DNA of 64,000 bases from JACDER01 sp963842575 (lineage in GTDB: Bacteria; Actinomycetota; Thermoleophilia; Gaiellales; Gaiellaceae), in NCBI GenBank assembly GCA_963842575.1, contig CAWJGS010000010.1:248001-312000 (forward strand), read 5' to 3'. Positions within the stretch are counted from its first letter, which is position 1. Every line of letters starts with the position of its first letter. Of the stretch, positions 26,506-34,658 are shown one piece after another. Position numbers and translations under genes: made by a program. The notes under the pieces are model-generated. The model did no database searches. It saw only the letters and a program-made list of their open reading frames with translations, and was not told the DNA's origin.

Positions 26506-26909
26506 GTGGATCCGAGCGAATGGGACTGGACCCGAATCGTGGTCGATCACCTGGACGTCCATGCCTCCGACTACGCCGAGAGCGTCCGCTTCTACGAGAC
26601 CGTGCTCGCGCCGCTCGGGATCCCGACGCATCGCCGAGACCGACGAGTGGACGTGCTTCACGAACGTCAACGTGTCGACGCGGCAGCCGGCGACGACCGG
26701 GCTGCACCTGTGCTTCCACGCGCGCTCACGCGAGCAGGTCGACGCGTTCCACGCCGCGGGTGTCGGCGCGGGCTTCCGCTCGAACGGCAGCCCGGCATCG
26801 CGACTACGGCCCGGGCTACTACGCCGCGTACCTCCTCGACCCGGATGGAAACAACATCGAAGCCCTGTACCGCGACGAAGGCAACCCTGGCCACGAAGTC
26901 GCAACCTGA
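26506..26909 (+). CDS. VOC-family (glyoxalase/dioxygenase fold) protein, two frame breaks
   Basis: Read as one ~134-residue protein: IVVDHLDVHASDYAESVRFY and LAPLGIP, then after a frame change near 26640 TDEWTCFTNVNVSTRQPAT and GLHLCFHARSREQVDAFHAA, and after a second near 26795 YGPGYYAAYLLDPDGNNIEA. These are the paired beta-alpha-beta-beta-beta modules of the vicinal oxygen chelate fold with metal-ligand positions H, H and E (NNIEA). Function unassigned. GTG 26506 starts 19 bases from the divergent mnmA start. Three frames are needed in 404 bp, most simply sequencing indels. Confidence 0.65.
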
Positions 26910-26920
26910 TACTCGGCGGA

Positions 26921-26937
26921 GCCGGGCTTGGCCCGGC
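26921..26937. terminator. Hairpin after the VOC gene
   Basis: GCCGGGC-TTG-GCCCGGC is a perfect 7-bp stem with a 3-base loop, 11 bases after the VOC stop. No T tract follows, so it may end transcription weakly or only protect mRNA; it also lies downstream of the minus-strand RNA gene. Confidence 0.35.
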
Positions 26938-26982
26938 GCAGCCACGTCGAGGCCGGAACACACGGGGCTTAAGAAGGGGGCC

Positions 26983-27009
26983 CACGGGGGAAACCTGGTT
27001 TCCCCCGTG
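26983..27009 (-). terminator. Intrinsic-type terminator of the 6S-like RNA
   Basis: CACGGGGGAAACC-TGG-TTTCCCCCGTG gives a 12-bp, near-perfect stem. On the minus strand it directly follows the 3' end of the structured RNA, and the next bases (GGGCCCCCTTCTT) contain a weak pyrimidine run. Best read as the terminator of that RNA. Confidence 0.6.
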
Positions 27010-27172
27010 CTCAACTCCACCCTGCCGTGACCTGCGCCTGATGTGAACCTGGTAAACCAGGTGGGTGCCCTGCCGGTTTCGGCCTCTGGCCTAGCCGGAC
27101 GCAGGCTCCCTGCACATGAGCGTTGGTTCTACATGTACGGCGCAGGCCACGCACAGGGTCGAGCTCGACAAG
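27009..27172 (-). ncRNA. ssrS: 6S RNA candidate
   Basis: Minus-strand RNA of about 160 nt with 6S architecture. The 5' end (CTCGACCCTG, then CGTGGCCTGCGCC) pairs over more than 20 bp with the 3' end (GGCGCAGGTCACG, then CAGGG and GTTGAG). A large internal bubble follows, with a small hairpin on its 3' side (ACCTGGTTTACCAGGT), and a closed apical stem-loop (GCCTGC/GCAGGGC, CCGG/CCGG, GGCC-AGA-GGCC). It ends in a strong terminator. Gene order hisS-aspS-[RNA]-mnmA parallels Bacillus, where bsrA lies next to aspS. No protein gene fits here. Identity rests on fold and synteny, not on a covariance-model search. Confidence 0.6.
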
Positions 27173-27173
27173 C

Positions 27174-27599
27174 TTACCTCGCGTACCTCCACCCGATGAC
27201 CTCACTGCCTTTCAGGCCGAGCTTCCGCGCGAGCCCAGGCGCGAGCTCGAAATCGGCTTGCGAGGAGGACGGCACCCGGGCGATCACCTGCGTCAGCGCG
27301 AGCTTGTCGCCGAACTGGATGTAGATCCGGCTGCCGCACGGGAGCACGGGATTGGCGACGCCCTCGGCGCTGCCGGGGCCGACCGCGTAGCCGCAGGCCT
27401 GGTCGACATGGCTGTCCTTGAAGGTCGGCCCGCTCGAGGTGGCGACCGCCTGGTACCAGCCCCCGCCCGGCGCGGGGATCGAGTCAGGGAGCTTCGGACC
27501 GGCCGAGCTCTTCTGCGAGCTGAAGGCGAGTGCGAGGATTCCGGCGAGGAGAGCGAGGCCGGCGAGCGCGATCTGCCGCTGCGCCAGCGCGACGTTCAC
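27174..27599 (-). CDS. RlpA-like double-psi beta-barrel protein, secreted or anchored
   Basis: 141 residues. One hydrophobic N-terminal segment (IALAGLALLAGILALAF, signal anchor). The remainder matches the RlpA/DPBB pattern: DQACGYAVG, VANPVLPCGSRIYIQFGDK, then ADFELAPGLARKLGLKG and a GWRYAR end; the two cysteines are the common pair. The usual DRGP motif is missing, so transglycosylase activity is doubtful; peptidoglycan binding is plausible. GTG 27599 overlaps the stop of the upstream proline/glutamate-rich gene by four bases. Confidence 0.65.
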   Translation of the reverse strand: MNVALAQRQIALAGLALLAGILALAFSSQKSSAGPKLPDSIPAPGGGWYQAVATSSGPTFKDSHVDQACGYAVGPGSAEGVANPVLPCGSRIYIQFGDKLALTQVIARVPSSSQADFELAPGLARKLGLKGSEVIGWRYAR

Positions 27600-28871
27600 G
27601 AACCTGACGCCGGCTCCAGGAGTTCGCCGAACGACTCACGCACGAGCTCGTCGAAGTCCGCCGGGAGCGTTCCCTCCGGGCTCGCGTACTGACGGAGGTT
27701 GAGCAGGAGCATGTTCCACTCCTCGACCCGGTCGGGGTTCGAGGGTCCCTCCGCCCGCACCGACCGCTCGATGTCCCAGATGTTCCACTCCTTGGTCGAG
27801 GCGGCGATCCGCGGAACCGCGGGAGGCGGTGGTGGGGTGGTGGTGGTGGAGGAGGAGGAGGAGGAGGAGGTGCGGACGGCCGCGTGGGTTGCGCACGCGG
27901 GGTCGGCGGGGGCGGCGGCGGGATCACCGGCCGCTCAGGCTCAGGCTCCTCCCGCGGCTCTTCGACCGCTTCCGGCTCTGGTTCGGGCTCGGGCTCCGGC
28001 TCCGGTTCTTGGGCGACCGGCTCGGGCTCTGGTTCCGGCTCCGGCTCGTCGGCTCTGGTTCCGGTTCTTGGGCGACCGGCTCGGGCTCCGGTTCCGGTTC
28101 TGCTTCCGCTTCGGGTACCGGCTCGGGTTCCACCGCGGCAACCGGAACGGGCTCAGGCCCGGGCTCGGGCGCAGGTTCGGGAGTCGGCTCGGGCTCCGGC
28201 TGGGGCGGAACCGGCGGCGGAGGCTCGGTGACGGCAGCGGGCTCGGCCTCCTGTTTCGGCGCGCGCTGCCAGAAACGGGTCTTCTTCGCTCGCGGCTTGA
28301 GCGGCGTGAGCGCGTACTTGGCCCGCTGCTCATCGTCCGCGCCGGCCGCGGCGCCGGCCGCGGCCCCGGCCGCCGCCACTGCGGCGGCTCCAGGCTCGAT
28401 CCCGGTCTCCGCCTCGGGCTCCGCCGGCGCTTCGGCGGCAGGCTCCTCGACCGCGGGAGGCTGCGCCGTTTCTTCGACGGCCGCCGGCGGTGCCTCCTCC
28501 TTCTCCTCGACCGGCGGAGGAGGAGGCGGCGCGGGCGGAGTCGGCGCGAGCATGTCCTCGGGAAGCGGTTCGGGCTCGGAGACGACGACCGGGGCTGCCG
28601 GTACGGCCGTCTCTTCCCAGCTGTCCACCGGGACCGGAACCGCCGCCACGGGCTCCGGAGCCTGCTGTCCGGGCCAGGCCATGCGCGGCCGCTGGACCGA
28701 CCAGCGGTCGCGCGTCGACGCGGCCCACTCCACGGCGGCCGTGAGCAGCCACGCGCCGGCCATGACGACGACTATCCCCTCGGCGCTCAGATCCGCGACT
28801 CCGACGGCGACCGCCACCGCGACGAGGAACAAGGCCTCGATCGCGAATCTTGGTCCGAGTCGCGAGGGCAC
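27596..28871 (-). CDS. Membrane protein with long Pro/Glu-rich repeat linker (frame break in repeats)
   Basis: About 424 residues when joined. Two N-terminal membrane segments (FAIEALFLVAVAVAVGVADL and IVVVMAGAWLLTAAVEWA), a very long linker of EP/PE, alanine and polyproline repeats (about residues 75-350), and a conserved-looking C-terminal domain (KEWNIWDIERSVRAEG, WNMLLLNLRQYASPEGTLP) ending at 27596. The frame shifts at least once inside the repeats near 28040 and returns before the C-terminal domain; repeats of this kind are prone to assembly indels. Overlaps the RlpA-like gene by four bases. A wall-spanning role is inferred from the extended linker. Confidence 0.55.
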
Positions 28872-28886
28872 CGCCCTACCTCAGGA

Positions 28887-29687
28887 CTAGCCGGCCGAGC
28901 TGCTGCCGGATGACGAGGTCGTCGACGGCCCGGAGGACTGGCCCGGCCGCGTGGACTGGCTTGGCCGGGTGGACTCCGATTCCCCGACGATCGACGAGAC
29001 GACTCGCTCGAGTGCCGGGCCGCCGAGGCCGGCTGCTCCGAGGAGCTGCTCGGCGCTCGCCTGCGCCCTGCGCACGATGTCGGTCGCCTGCACGCGGGCC
29101 CATTCGAGCTGCTGGTCGGCCTCCGCGCGAACCGAGTTGGTCATCTCGGTCGCCTGGTGGCGCGCCTGCTCGAGGAGCCGGTCGGCCTTGGCCTGAGAGT
29201 CCTTCACGTGCGCTTTTGCCTCGCGGTCGGCCTTGGCGGCCGTGTCGCCGGCCTCCTTGCGAGCGTCGTTCAGCAGTTCGTCACGCCGCTTCTCGGACTC
29301 CTGGCGCCTCTGCTCGATCTGCACCTCGGTCTTGTGGAACTCGCGCTGCTTGTCTGAGATATCGGTCTCGGCCCGGCGGATCTGCCTCGCCGCGGCCTCT
29401 CCGGCGTCCTTCTCGAGCGCGTCGGCGAACTCGGCCGCCGCGCGAACGAGGTGGAGGGCGTCCATACGGACGGCATGACCCGTCGCCTGGACATCTCCAC
29501 CGCGGCCCGCGGCCTGGAGCACGCGGAGCTGTGTCTGAAGCTGGGTGATGTGCTTACGAAACGAATCGAATGCCTGGCTGACCTGCGCTTCGTCGAAGCC
29601 GCCGTCGGACCGCCGCAGCTCCTCCACGCGCGGGAGAGCCGTCAGGCTGCCTGAGTCCTCACGTGCTCCGGGTTCCTGTGTCGCCAT
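28887..29687 (-). CDS. DivIVA-like / long coiled-coil protein
   Basis: 266 residues, predominantly one coiled coil: FDEAQVSQAFDSFRKHITQL in the N-terminal part resembles the DivIVA-like start of actinobacterial cell-shape proteins; residues ~85-220 are charged heptads (EFHKTEVQIEQRRQESEKRR). The tail is a low-complexity Ser/Thr/Gly run. No enzymatic motif. ATG 29687 has AGGAGC seven bases upstream. It precedes the repeat-linker membrane protein and the RlpA-like protein and follows aspS, so a cell-envelope or division cluster is likely. Confidence 0.6.
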   Translation of the reverse strand: MATQEPGAREDSGSLTALPRVEELRRSDGGFDEAQVSQAFDSFRKHITQLQTQLRVLQAAGRGGDVQATGHAVRMDALHLVRAAAEFADALEKDAGEAAARQIRRAETDISDKQREFHKTEVQIEQRRQESEKRRDELLNDARKEAGDTAAKADREAKAHVKDSQAKADRLLEQARHQATEMTNSVRAEADQQLEWARVQATDIVRRAQASAEQLLGAAGLGGPALERVVSSIVGESESTRPSQSTRPGQSSGPSTTSSSGSSSAG

Positions 29688-29720
29688 CTGTCACGCTCCT
29701 TTCGCGGCCAAGTATGCCGT

Positions 29721-29782
29721 TTCCTTCGACAACGCGAATATCGAGCTCAAGCGTTCCCTTCGACAACGCGAATACCGAGCTC
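29721..29782. repeat. Imperfect tandem duplication of the aspS 3' end
   Basis: A 28-base word (CCTTCGACAACGCGAATA, then YCGAGCTC) occurs twice with a 34-base period: 29721-29748 and 29755-29782, differing at very few positions. The second copy encodes the last residues of AspRS (ELGIRVVEGNA); the first copy lies just after its stop codon and would encode nearly the same residues in another frame. A local duplication by slippage or recombination. Confidence 0.7.
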
Positions 29783-31489
29783 CCGAAGTTGCGCCTCCGG
29801 CAGCGACGTAGGTGCACCTGTCATCGGCTCCGAGCCGCTCGCCGCCTTCGGGAAGGCAACCACCTCGCGGATGTTCGGCTCGCCGGCGAGCAGTGCCAGG
29901 AAGCGGTCGACGCCGAACCCGAACCCGCCGTGGGGCGGCGCCCCCATGCGCATCACCTCGAGCAGGAAGCCGAACCGCTGCTGCGCCTCCTCCTCCTCGA
30001 TCCCGAGGACGCGGAAGACGCGCTCCTGCACGTCCTGGCGGTGGATCCGGATCGAGCCCGAGCCGAGCTCCCAGCCGTTCCAGACCAGGTCGTAGGACTG
30101 GCTGACGACCTTGCCCGGATCCGTCTCGAGGAGATCCTCGTCGCCCGGGCGCACCCCGGTGAACGGATGGTGCTCGGAATTCCACCGCTGCTCGTCCTCG
30201 ACCCACTCGAACAGCGGGAAGTCGGTGACCCACAGGAACTCGTCGCGCGACTCGTCGATCAGGCCGAGCTCGCGCCCGAGGTGGAGGCGCAGAGCGCCCA
30301 GGACGCGCGCGACCATGTCCGGGTCGTCGGCGCCGAAGAGCACCGTCGAAGCGGGATCGCCGCGGAAGTGGGCGAGCTCCTCTTCCGAGAGGAACTTCGC
30401 GATCGGTGAGCGAACCTCCCCCTCCTCGTCGAACACGAGGTAGGCGAGGCCCTTCGCCCCCCACTCCTTTGCGAACGTCTCCAGCCGGTCGAGCTCGGAG
30501 CGCGAGAGCTCCTGCGGCACGCGGAGGAAGCGCACGGACGGCGCGTTCGCGAAGACGCCGAAGTTCGAGCCGCGCGTGAGCCCGGTCGCGTCCTCGATCT
30601 CGAGGCCGAAGCGGAGGTCGGGCTTGTCCGAGCCGTACCGGTCGTGTGCCTCCTGCCACGTCATACGACGGAACGGGCGCTGCGGCGGTTCGCGTTCCAG
30701 CGCCTCGAACGACGCGCAGACCGCGCCCTCGATCACGTCCCAGACGTCCTCGCGCACCGGGAAGGCCATCTCCACGTCCAGCTGCCGGTGCTCGAACTGG
30801 CGGTCGGCGCGTAGATCCTCGTCCCGGAGGCAGGTCGCGATCTGGTAGTAGCGGTCGAAGCCGGCCACCATCAGGATCTGCTTGAAGAGCTGCGGCGACT
30901 GCGGAAGCGCGAAGAAGCGCCCGGGCTGGAGGCGGACGGGGACGACGAAGTCCCGCGCGCCTTCCGGGGTGGCCTTGGTCAGCAGCGGCGTCCAGACGTC
31001 GACGAAGCCCTGCGACTCCATGTACCGCCGCATCGCCGAGACGACCGCGCCGCCCAGGCGCAGGTTCCGCTGCATGCGGTCGCGGCGAAGGTCGAGGTAG
31101 CGGTAGCGCAGGCGCATGAGCTCGTCCACTCCCTCCTCGTCGAGCTGGAAGGGCAGCGGCTCGCTGCGCGAGACGATCTCGAGCGCGTCGACCTGGAGCT
31201 CGACCTCGCCGGTCGGCAGCTCGGGGTTGACCGCGTCGGGCGCGCGGCGGACGAGCTCGCCCTCCGCCCGGAGAACGAACTCGTTGCGGACCTGGTGCGC
31301 GACCGCGGCCGCCTCGGGCGAGCGCTCGGGGTTGATCACGAGCTGGCAGATGCCCGTGTGGTCGCGGAGGTCGATGAAGACGAGGCCGCCGTGGTCGCGC
31401 CTGCGCGCGACCCAGCCGGCGAGGGTCAGCCGCTCGCCCACGCGGTCCGCGCGTGGCTCGCCGCACATGACGTCGCGCCACTGGTTCAC
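29747..31489 (-). CDS. aspS: Aspartyl-tRNA synthetase
   Basis: 580 residues, bacterial type with GAD insertion. N-terminal OB fold: RLTLAGWVARRRDHGGLVFI; class II motif 2 region FALPQSPQLFKQILMVAGFD and RDEDLRADRQFE; insertion domain; motif 3 GAPPHGGFGFGVDRFLALLA. GTG 31489 makes a GTGA overlap with the hisS stop, so hisS-aspS are coupled as in many bacteria. Whether it is discriminating or also charges tRNA-Asn cannot be judged here. Confidence 0.96.
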   Translation of the reverse strand: MNQWRDVMCGEPRADRVGERLTLAGWVARRRDHGGLVFIDLRDHTGICQLVINPERSPEAAAVAHQVRNEFVLRAEGELVRRAPDAVNPELPTGEVELQVDALEIVSRSEPLPFQLDEEGVDELMRLRYRYLDLRRDRMQRNLRLGGAVVSAMRRYMESQGFVDVWTPLLTKATPEGARDFVVPVRLQPGRFFALPQSPQLFKQILMVAGFDRYYQIATCLRDEDLRADRQFEHRQLDVEMAFPVREDVWDVIEGAVCASFEALEREPPQRPFRRMTWQEAHDRYGSDKPDLRFGLEIEDATGLTRGSNFGVFANAPSVRFLRVPQELSRSELDRLETFAKEWGAKGLAYLVFDEEGEVRSPIAKFLSEEELAHFRGDPASTVLFGADDPDMVARVLGALRLHLGRELGLIDESRDEFLWVTDFPLFEWVEDEQRWNSEHHPFTGVRPGDEDLLETDPGKVVSQSYDLVWNGWELGSGSIRIHRQDVQERVFRVLGIEEEEAQQRFGFLLEVMRMGAPPHGGFGFGVDRFLALLAGEPNIREVVAFPKAASGSEPMTGAPTSLPEAQLRELGIRVVEGNA

Positions 31490-32715
31490 AGCTTTCCCTC
31501 CAGCGCGTCGAGCGGCACCACTTCGTCCTCGGCACCGGTGCGGCGCAGCAGGGCTTCGCCGTCACGGACGATCACGGTCGTCTCGGCGCCGAGCCGTCCC
31601 GCCTGGGTGAGCTGGCCCTTGAGCGAGCGCCCGGCGTAATCGGTGTCCACCGAGCGGCCTTGCCGGCGCAGCTCGGCCATGAGCCCGACGATCTCCTCGC
31701 GCCGCGCGCCGTCCTCGAAGGCGAAGAAGACGTCGGTGCGTGGCTCCTCCACACCGCCGGTCGCACCTTCCTCCTGGACCTGCATGAGCAGCCGCTCGAG
31801 CCCGGCCGCCCATCCCACGCCGGGTGTGGGCGGTCCGCCGATCTGCTCGATCAGATAGTCGTAGCGGCCGCCGCCGAGGATCGAGTCCTTGGCCCCGAGC
31901 GCCTCGCCGAGGAACTCGAAGGTCGTGCGCGTGTAGTAGTCCAGCCCGCGGACGAGAGCCGGCGCCAACCGGTACTCGACGCCTGCGGCTTCGAGGTAGC
32001 GGCGCACGGCCTCGAAGTGCTCTCGGCAGCTGTCGCACAGGGACTCCCCGATCTTCGGGGCGTCCTCGAGCGCGGCGCGGACGTTCGCGTCCTTCACGTC
32101 GAAGACGCGGAGCGGGCTGGTGGCGCGCTTCTGCTCCACCTCGGGGGTCAGCACGTCCGGGTGGGCGTCCAGCCACTCGTTCAGCCGCTCGATGTACGCG
32201 GGACGGCACTCGCGATCGCCGATCGAGTTGAGCTCCAGCCAGTAGCGGCGGATGCCAAGGGTGCGCAGGAGCTCGTCGTACAACTGGATCACCTCGGCGT
32301 CGAGCGCGGGATCGTCCGAGCCCATCGCCTCCACGTTCAGCTGCCAGAACTCGCGGTAGCGGCCGCGCTGCGGGCGGTCGTAGCGGAACATCTGCCCGAT
32401 CAGATAGGTCTTGACGGGCTGCGGCTCGCGGTGCAGTCCGTGCTCGAGGTATGCGCGGGCGACGGCGGCGGTCGCTTCGGGACGAAGCGCGAGGGTACGC
32501 CCGGAGCGGTCTTCGAGCGTGTAGATCTCCTTCTGGATGATGTCGGAGCCCTCGCCGGACGTCCGTTCGATCAGCTCGACGTGCTCGATCGTCGGAGTGG
32601 TGATCTGCCGGTATCCGTAGCGCTCGGCCAGGTCGACGAAGGCGTCCGTCACGTGCCGGAGGAGCGGCTGCTCGGCGGGCAGGATGTCGTGCGTTCCGCG
32701 CGGGGCCTTGATCAT
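31486..32715 (-). CDS. hisS: Histidyl-tRNA synthetase
   Basis: 409 residues. Class II synthetase: motif 1 around PRGTHDILPAEQPLLRHVTD, motif 2 FRYDRPQRGRYREFWQLNVE, histidine-binding ALVRGLDYYTRTTFEF and GGGRYDYLIEQIGG; C-terminal anticodon-binding domain (DVFFAFEDGARREEIVGLMA). ATG 32715 overlaps the upstream metallo-hydrolase gene by four bases. Confidence 0.96.
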   Translation of the reverse strand: MIKAPRGTHDILPAEQPLLRHVTDAFVDLAERYGYRQITTPTIEHVELIERTSGEGSDIIQKEIYTLEDRSGRTLALRPEATAAVARAYLEHGLHREPQPVKTYLIGQMFRYDRPQRGRYREFWQLNVEAMGSDDPALDAEVIQLYDELLRTLGIRRYWLELNSIGDRECRPAYIERLNEWLDAHPDVLTPEVEQKRATSPLRVFDVKDANVRAALEDAPKIGESLCDSCREHFEAVRRYLEAAGVEYRLAPALVRGLDYYTRTTFEFLGEALGAKDSILGGGRYDYLIEQIGGPPTPGVGWAAGLERLLMQVQEEGATGGVEEPRTDVFFAFEDGARREEIVGLMAELRRQGRSVDTDYAGRSLKGQLTQAGRLGAETTVIVRDGEALLRRTGAEDEVVPLDALEGKL

Positions 32716-33348
32716 GCGATGCGCAGCTCGGTCAGGAACGGGTTCGTCTGCTGCTCGGCGCCCAGCGTGGTTTCAGGGCCCGTGGCCCGGATAGACGACG
32801 GTTTCCGGCGGGAAGCGCTCGAAGAGCATGCGGATCGACTCCAGCAAGGTTTCCCAGTCGGAGAACGGCAGATCCGTGCGGCCGACCGACCCGGCGAAGA
32901 GCAGGTCGCCGGAAAACAGGCAGCCGTCCGCGTAATACGCGACGTGGCCGGGCGAGTGGCCGGGGATGGAGACAACCTCGAACGAGATGCCGGCGACGTC
33001 GACGGTGTCGCCGCCGTTGACGCCCTTCGCTCCTTCGTAGGGCCGGAGCGGAATGTCGGGAAAGAACTCGCGGGGTTGCTCGAGCACCGGCCGCTCGAGC
33101 TCTGGCACGTGGACAGGTGCCCCCGTCCCCTCGGCCAGGTCCGCGACGCCCATCAGGTGATCCCAGTGGCAGTGCGTGATCAAGATGCCGGCGCAGCGCG
33201 CGCCCATGCCTGCCAGCTCCAGCCGGAGCTGCGCCGCCCCGTCACCGGGGTCGATCACGGCCGCCTCCGCGGCTCCACGGTCCACGCGGACGGCGTAGCA
33301 GTTCTCCTGCGCGGCTCCGAGCACGTAACGATCGACGACGAGGGCCAT
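32712..33348 (-). CDS. Metallo-beta-lactamase-fold hydrolase, glyoxalase II-like (frame break near 32780)
   Basis: About 211 residues. Zinc site: ITHCHWDHLMG (HxHxDH), later SIPGHSPGHVAYY and LFSGDLLFAGSVGRTDLP, then VYPGHGP, all typical of the glyoxalase II group. The frame closes with a TGA directly after PGHGP; removing one C from the CCC there restores ETTLGAEQQTNPFLTE and a stop at 32712 that overlaps hisS in the standard ATGA manner. The indel is in a homopolymer, so probably an error. ATG 33348 (or 33358-33360) starts only 17 bases from the divergent cupin gene. Confidence 0.82.
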
Positions 33349-33365
33349 CGTTAGGATCATGCCCG

Positions 33366-33716
33366 ATGCGGAGCTGGGCGCTTTCCGAGATCGAGACGCC
33401 CGACGGCAACCGCTCCCCGGTCGTCCTCTACTCCGGCGACGAGGGCCGCGCCGTCCTCGTCGGCTTCGAGCCGGGACAGGAGCTCGGCGAGCACCAGGTG
33501 AAGGAGAGCCTCTTCCTCGTCGTACTCGAGGGCTATCCCAGGATCACGTCGGGCAGCGAGTCGCTGGATGCCGCGCCGGGGACGCTCGTGACCTTCGAGC
33601 CGGGCGAGCGTCACTCGGTGTCGAGCGGGGACGGCGCGCGCATTCTCCTCCTGTTCGCGCCCTGGCCCGGCGAGGGCCACTACAGCGCGGAAGAGCAGGC
33701 TCAGGCGCGCCGCTGA
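33366..33716 (+). CDS. Single-domain cupin protein
   Basis: 116 residues. Cupin beta-barrel pattern: HQVKESLFLVVLEG corresponds to motif 1 (metal-ligand His and Glu present), and PGTLVTFEPGERHSVSSGDG to motif 2 (His). Small cupins may bind metal and sense or modify small molecules; no substrate evident. Starts 17 bases from the divergent hydrolase gene and its end overlaps the converging gene by 16 bases. Confidence 0.72.
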   Translation: MRSWALSEIETPDGNRSPVVLYSGDEGRAVLVGFEPGQELGEHQVKESLFLVVLEGYPRITSGSESLDAAPGTLVTFEPGERHSVSSGDGARILLLFAPWPGEGHYSAEEQAQARR

Positions 33717-34183
33717 CGCGCCGGCGGCTCCTCGCCGATCTGGCGCAAGTACCGGCGGTACATCATGCGGTCGATCATGTAGCTGAACGGCACGAAGAGG
33801 ACGAGCAGCCACAACGTTTCCAGGATGCGCGCCGGCCAGCTGAGGCCGCGGCCGAGCAGCACGATCGCCAGGAGCATGAACGGAGCGAAGATGACACCGC
33901 GCTTCAGCACGCGCCTCCAGCTCGGAGGGGCTACGGGCCGAATGTTCGCCTTGGCCGCGGCCGCAGCCTTGGCGGAGCCCTTCTTGGCGCCCGTCGCCTT
34001 CGGTTTCGGTTTGGTCGCGGACGCGGTCCCTCCGCGCGTGGACTTGGCCGGAGTGGGCTTCTCCTCCTCGGCCTCTTCGACCTCCGAGGCGTCGAGCTCT
34101 TGGCCCTCTTCGTCGACGTAGACGTATTCGTATTCGTGCCGCCGGTCCTTCTCGCGGCGGCGGCGCTGCTTGCGTGAAGGCAT
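33701..34183 (-). CDS. Small membrane protein with charged N-terminal half
   Basis: 160 residues. The first ~95 are highly charged (basic MPSRKQRRRREKDRRHEYEY, then acidic, then Lys/Ala-rich KPKPKATGAKKG). Two C-terminal membrane helices follow (VIFAPFMLLAIVLLG and LETLWLLVLFVPFSYMI) and a basic tail. The layout resembles small actinobacterial envelope proteins that bind nucleic acid or polymerase on the inside; I do not recognise a family. Read together with the upstream GNAT and hut genes. Confidence 0.55.
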   Translation of the reverse strand: MPSRKQRRRREKDRRHEYEYVYVDEEGQELDASEVEEAEEEKPTPAKSTRGGTASATKPKPKATGAKKGSAKAAAAAKANIRPVAPPSWRRVLKRGVIFAPFMLLAIVLLGRGLSWPARILETLWLLVLFVPFSYMIDRMMYRRYLRQIGEEPPARQRRA

Positions 34184-34190
34184 CCTGCGT

Positions 34191-34658
34191 CTAGCGTAAC
34201 TCCAGCTCCATGAATGCCGTGCCGGGCACCGGATTGAACCGGTACGGCTCGATCTCCCGGAAGCCGAGCTCCGCGTACAGCTTGCGCGCAGCCTGCATCT
34301 GCGGGAGCGTGTCGATACGCATGCGGTCGTAGCCGAGCAGGCGCGCCGTTTCGATGACCGCGAGCGCGAGGCGCCTGCCGAGCCCGGTGCCGCGAAAGGC
34401 CGGGCGCACATACAGGCGCTTCATCTCGCAGGTTCCGGGCTCGAGAGCGCGGAGGGCGACGCACCCCGCCGCCTCACCCGAGACGTGGGCGAGCAGGATC
34501 CGCCCGCGCGGCGGCCCGTACATCGCGCCGAGATCGGCAAGCTCCGTGTCGATCTCCTGGAAGGAGAGGTCGACACCGAGACCGCGGACGTACTCCTCGA
34601 TCAGCCGCCGGACCGCCGGGAGGTCGTCGGACGCGGCTTCCCTAAGCTCGACGTCCAC
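34191..34658 (-). CDS. GNAT family N-acetyltransferase
   Basis: 155 residues. Acetyl-CoA site: CEMKRLYVRPAFRGTGLGRR (motif A RGxGxGR) and the final ARKLYAELGFREIEPYRFNP, characteristic of the GNAT group found near amino-acid catabolic genes. The start GTG 34658 overlaps the hutI end by 17 bases. Substrate unknown; position at the end of a histidine-utilisation operon hints at an amino acid or glutamate-family substrate. Confidence 0.8.
   Translation of the reverse strand: MDVELREAASDDLPAVRRLIEEYVRGLGVDLSFQEIDTELADLGAMYGPPRGRILLAHVSGEAAGCVALRALEPGTCEMKRLYVRPAFRGTGLGRRLALAVIETARLLGYDRMRIDTLPQMQAARKLYAELGFREIEPYRFNPVPGTAFMELELR

Noticed and set aside
27009..27172. Identity of the structured RNA as SRP RNA, tmRNA or RNase P RNA
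   Set aside because: The GGAAGGAAGCAGCC-type SRP apical motif, a tmRNA tag/stop with TTCAACTCCCGCC end, and the RNase P GAGGAAAGTCC core are all absent; the fold fits 6S better.
27836..28550. Long open frames on the plus strand over the Pro/Glu repeat region
   Set aside because: They are mirror readings of EP/polyproline codons (Gly/Ser/Arg/Leu repeats) and lack any ribosome site; the minus-strand reading carries membrane helices and a conserved end.
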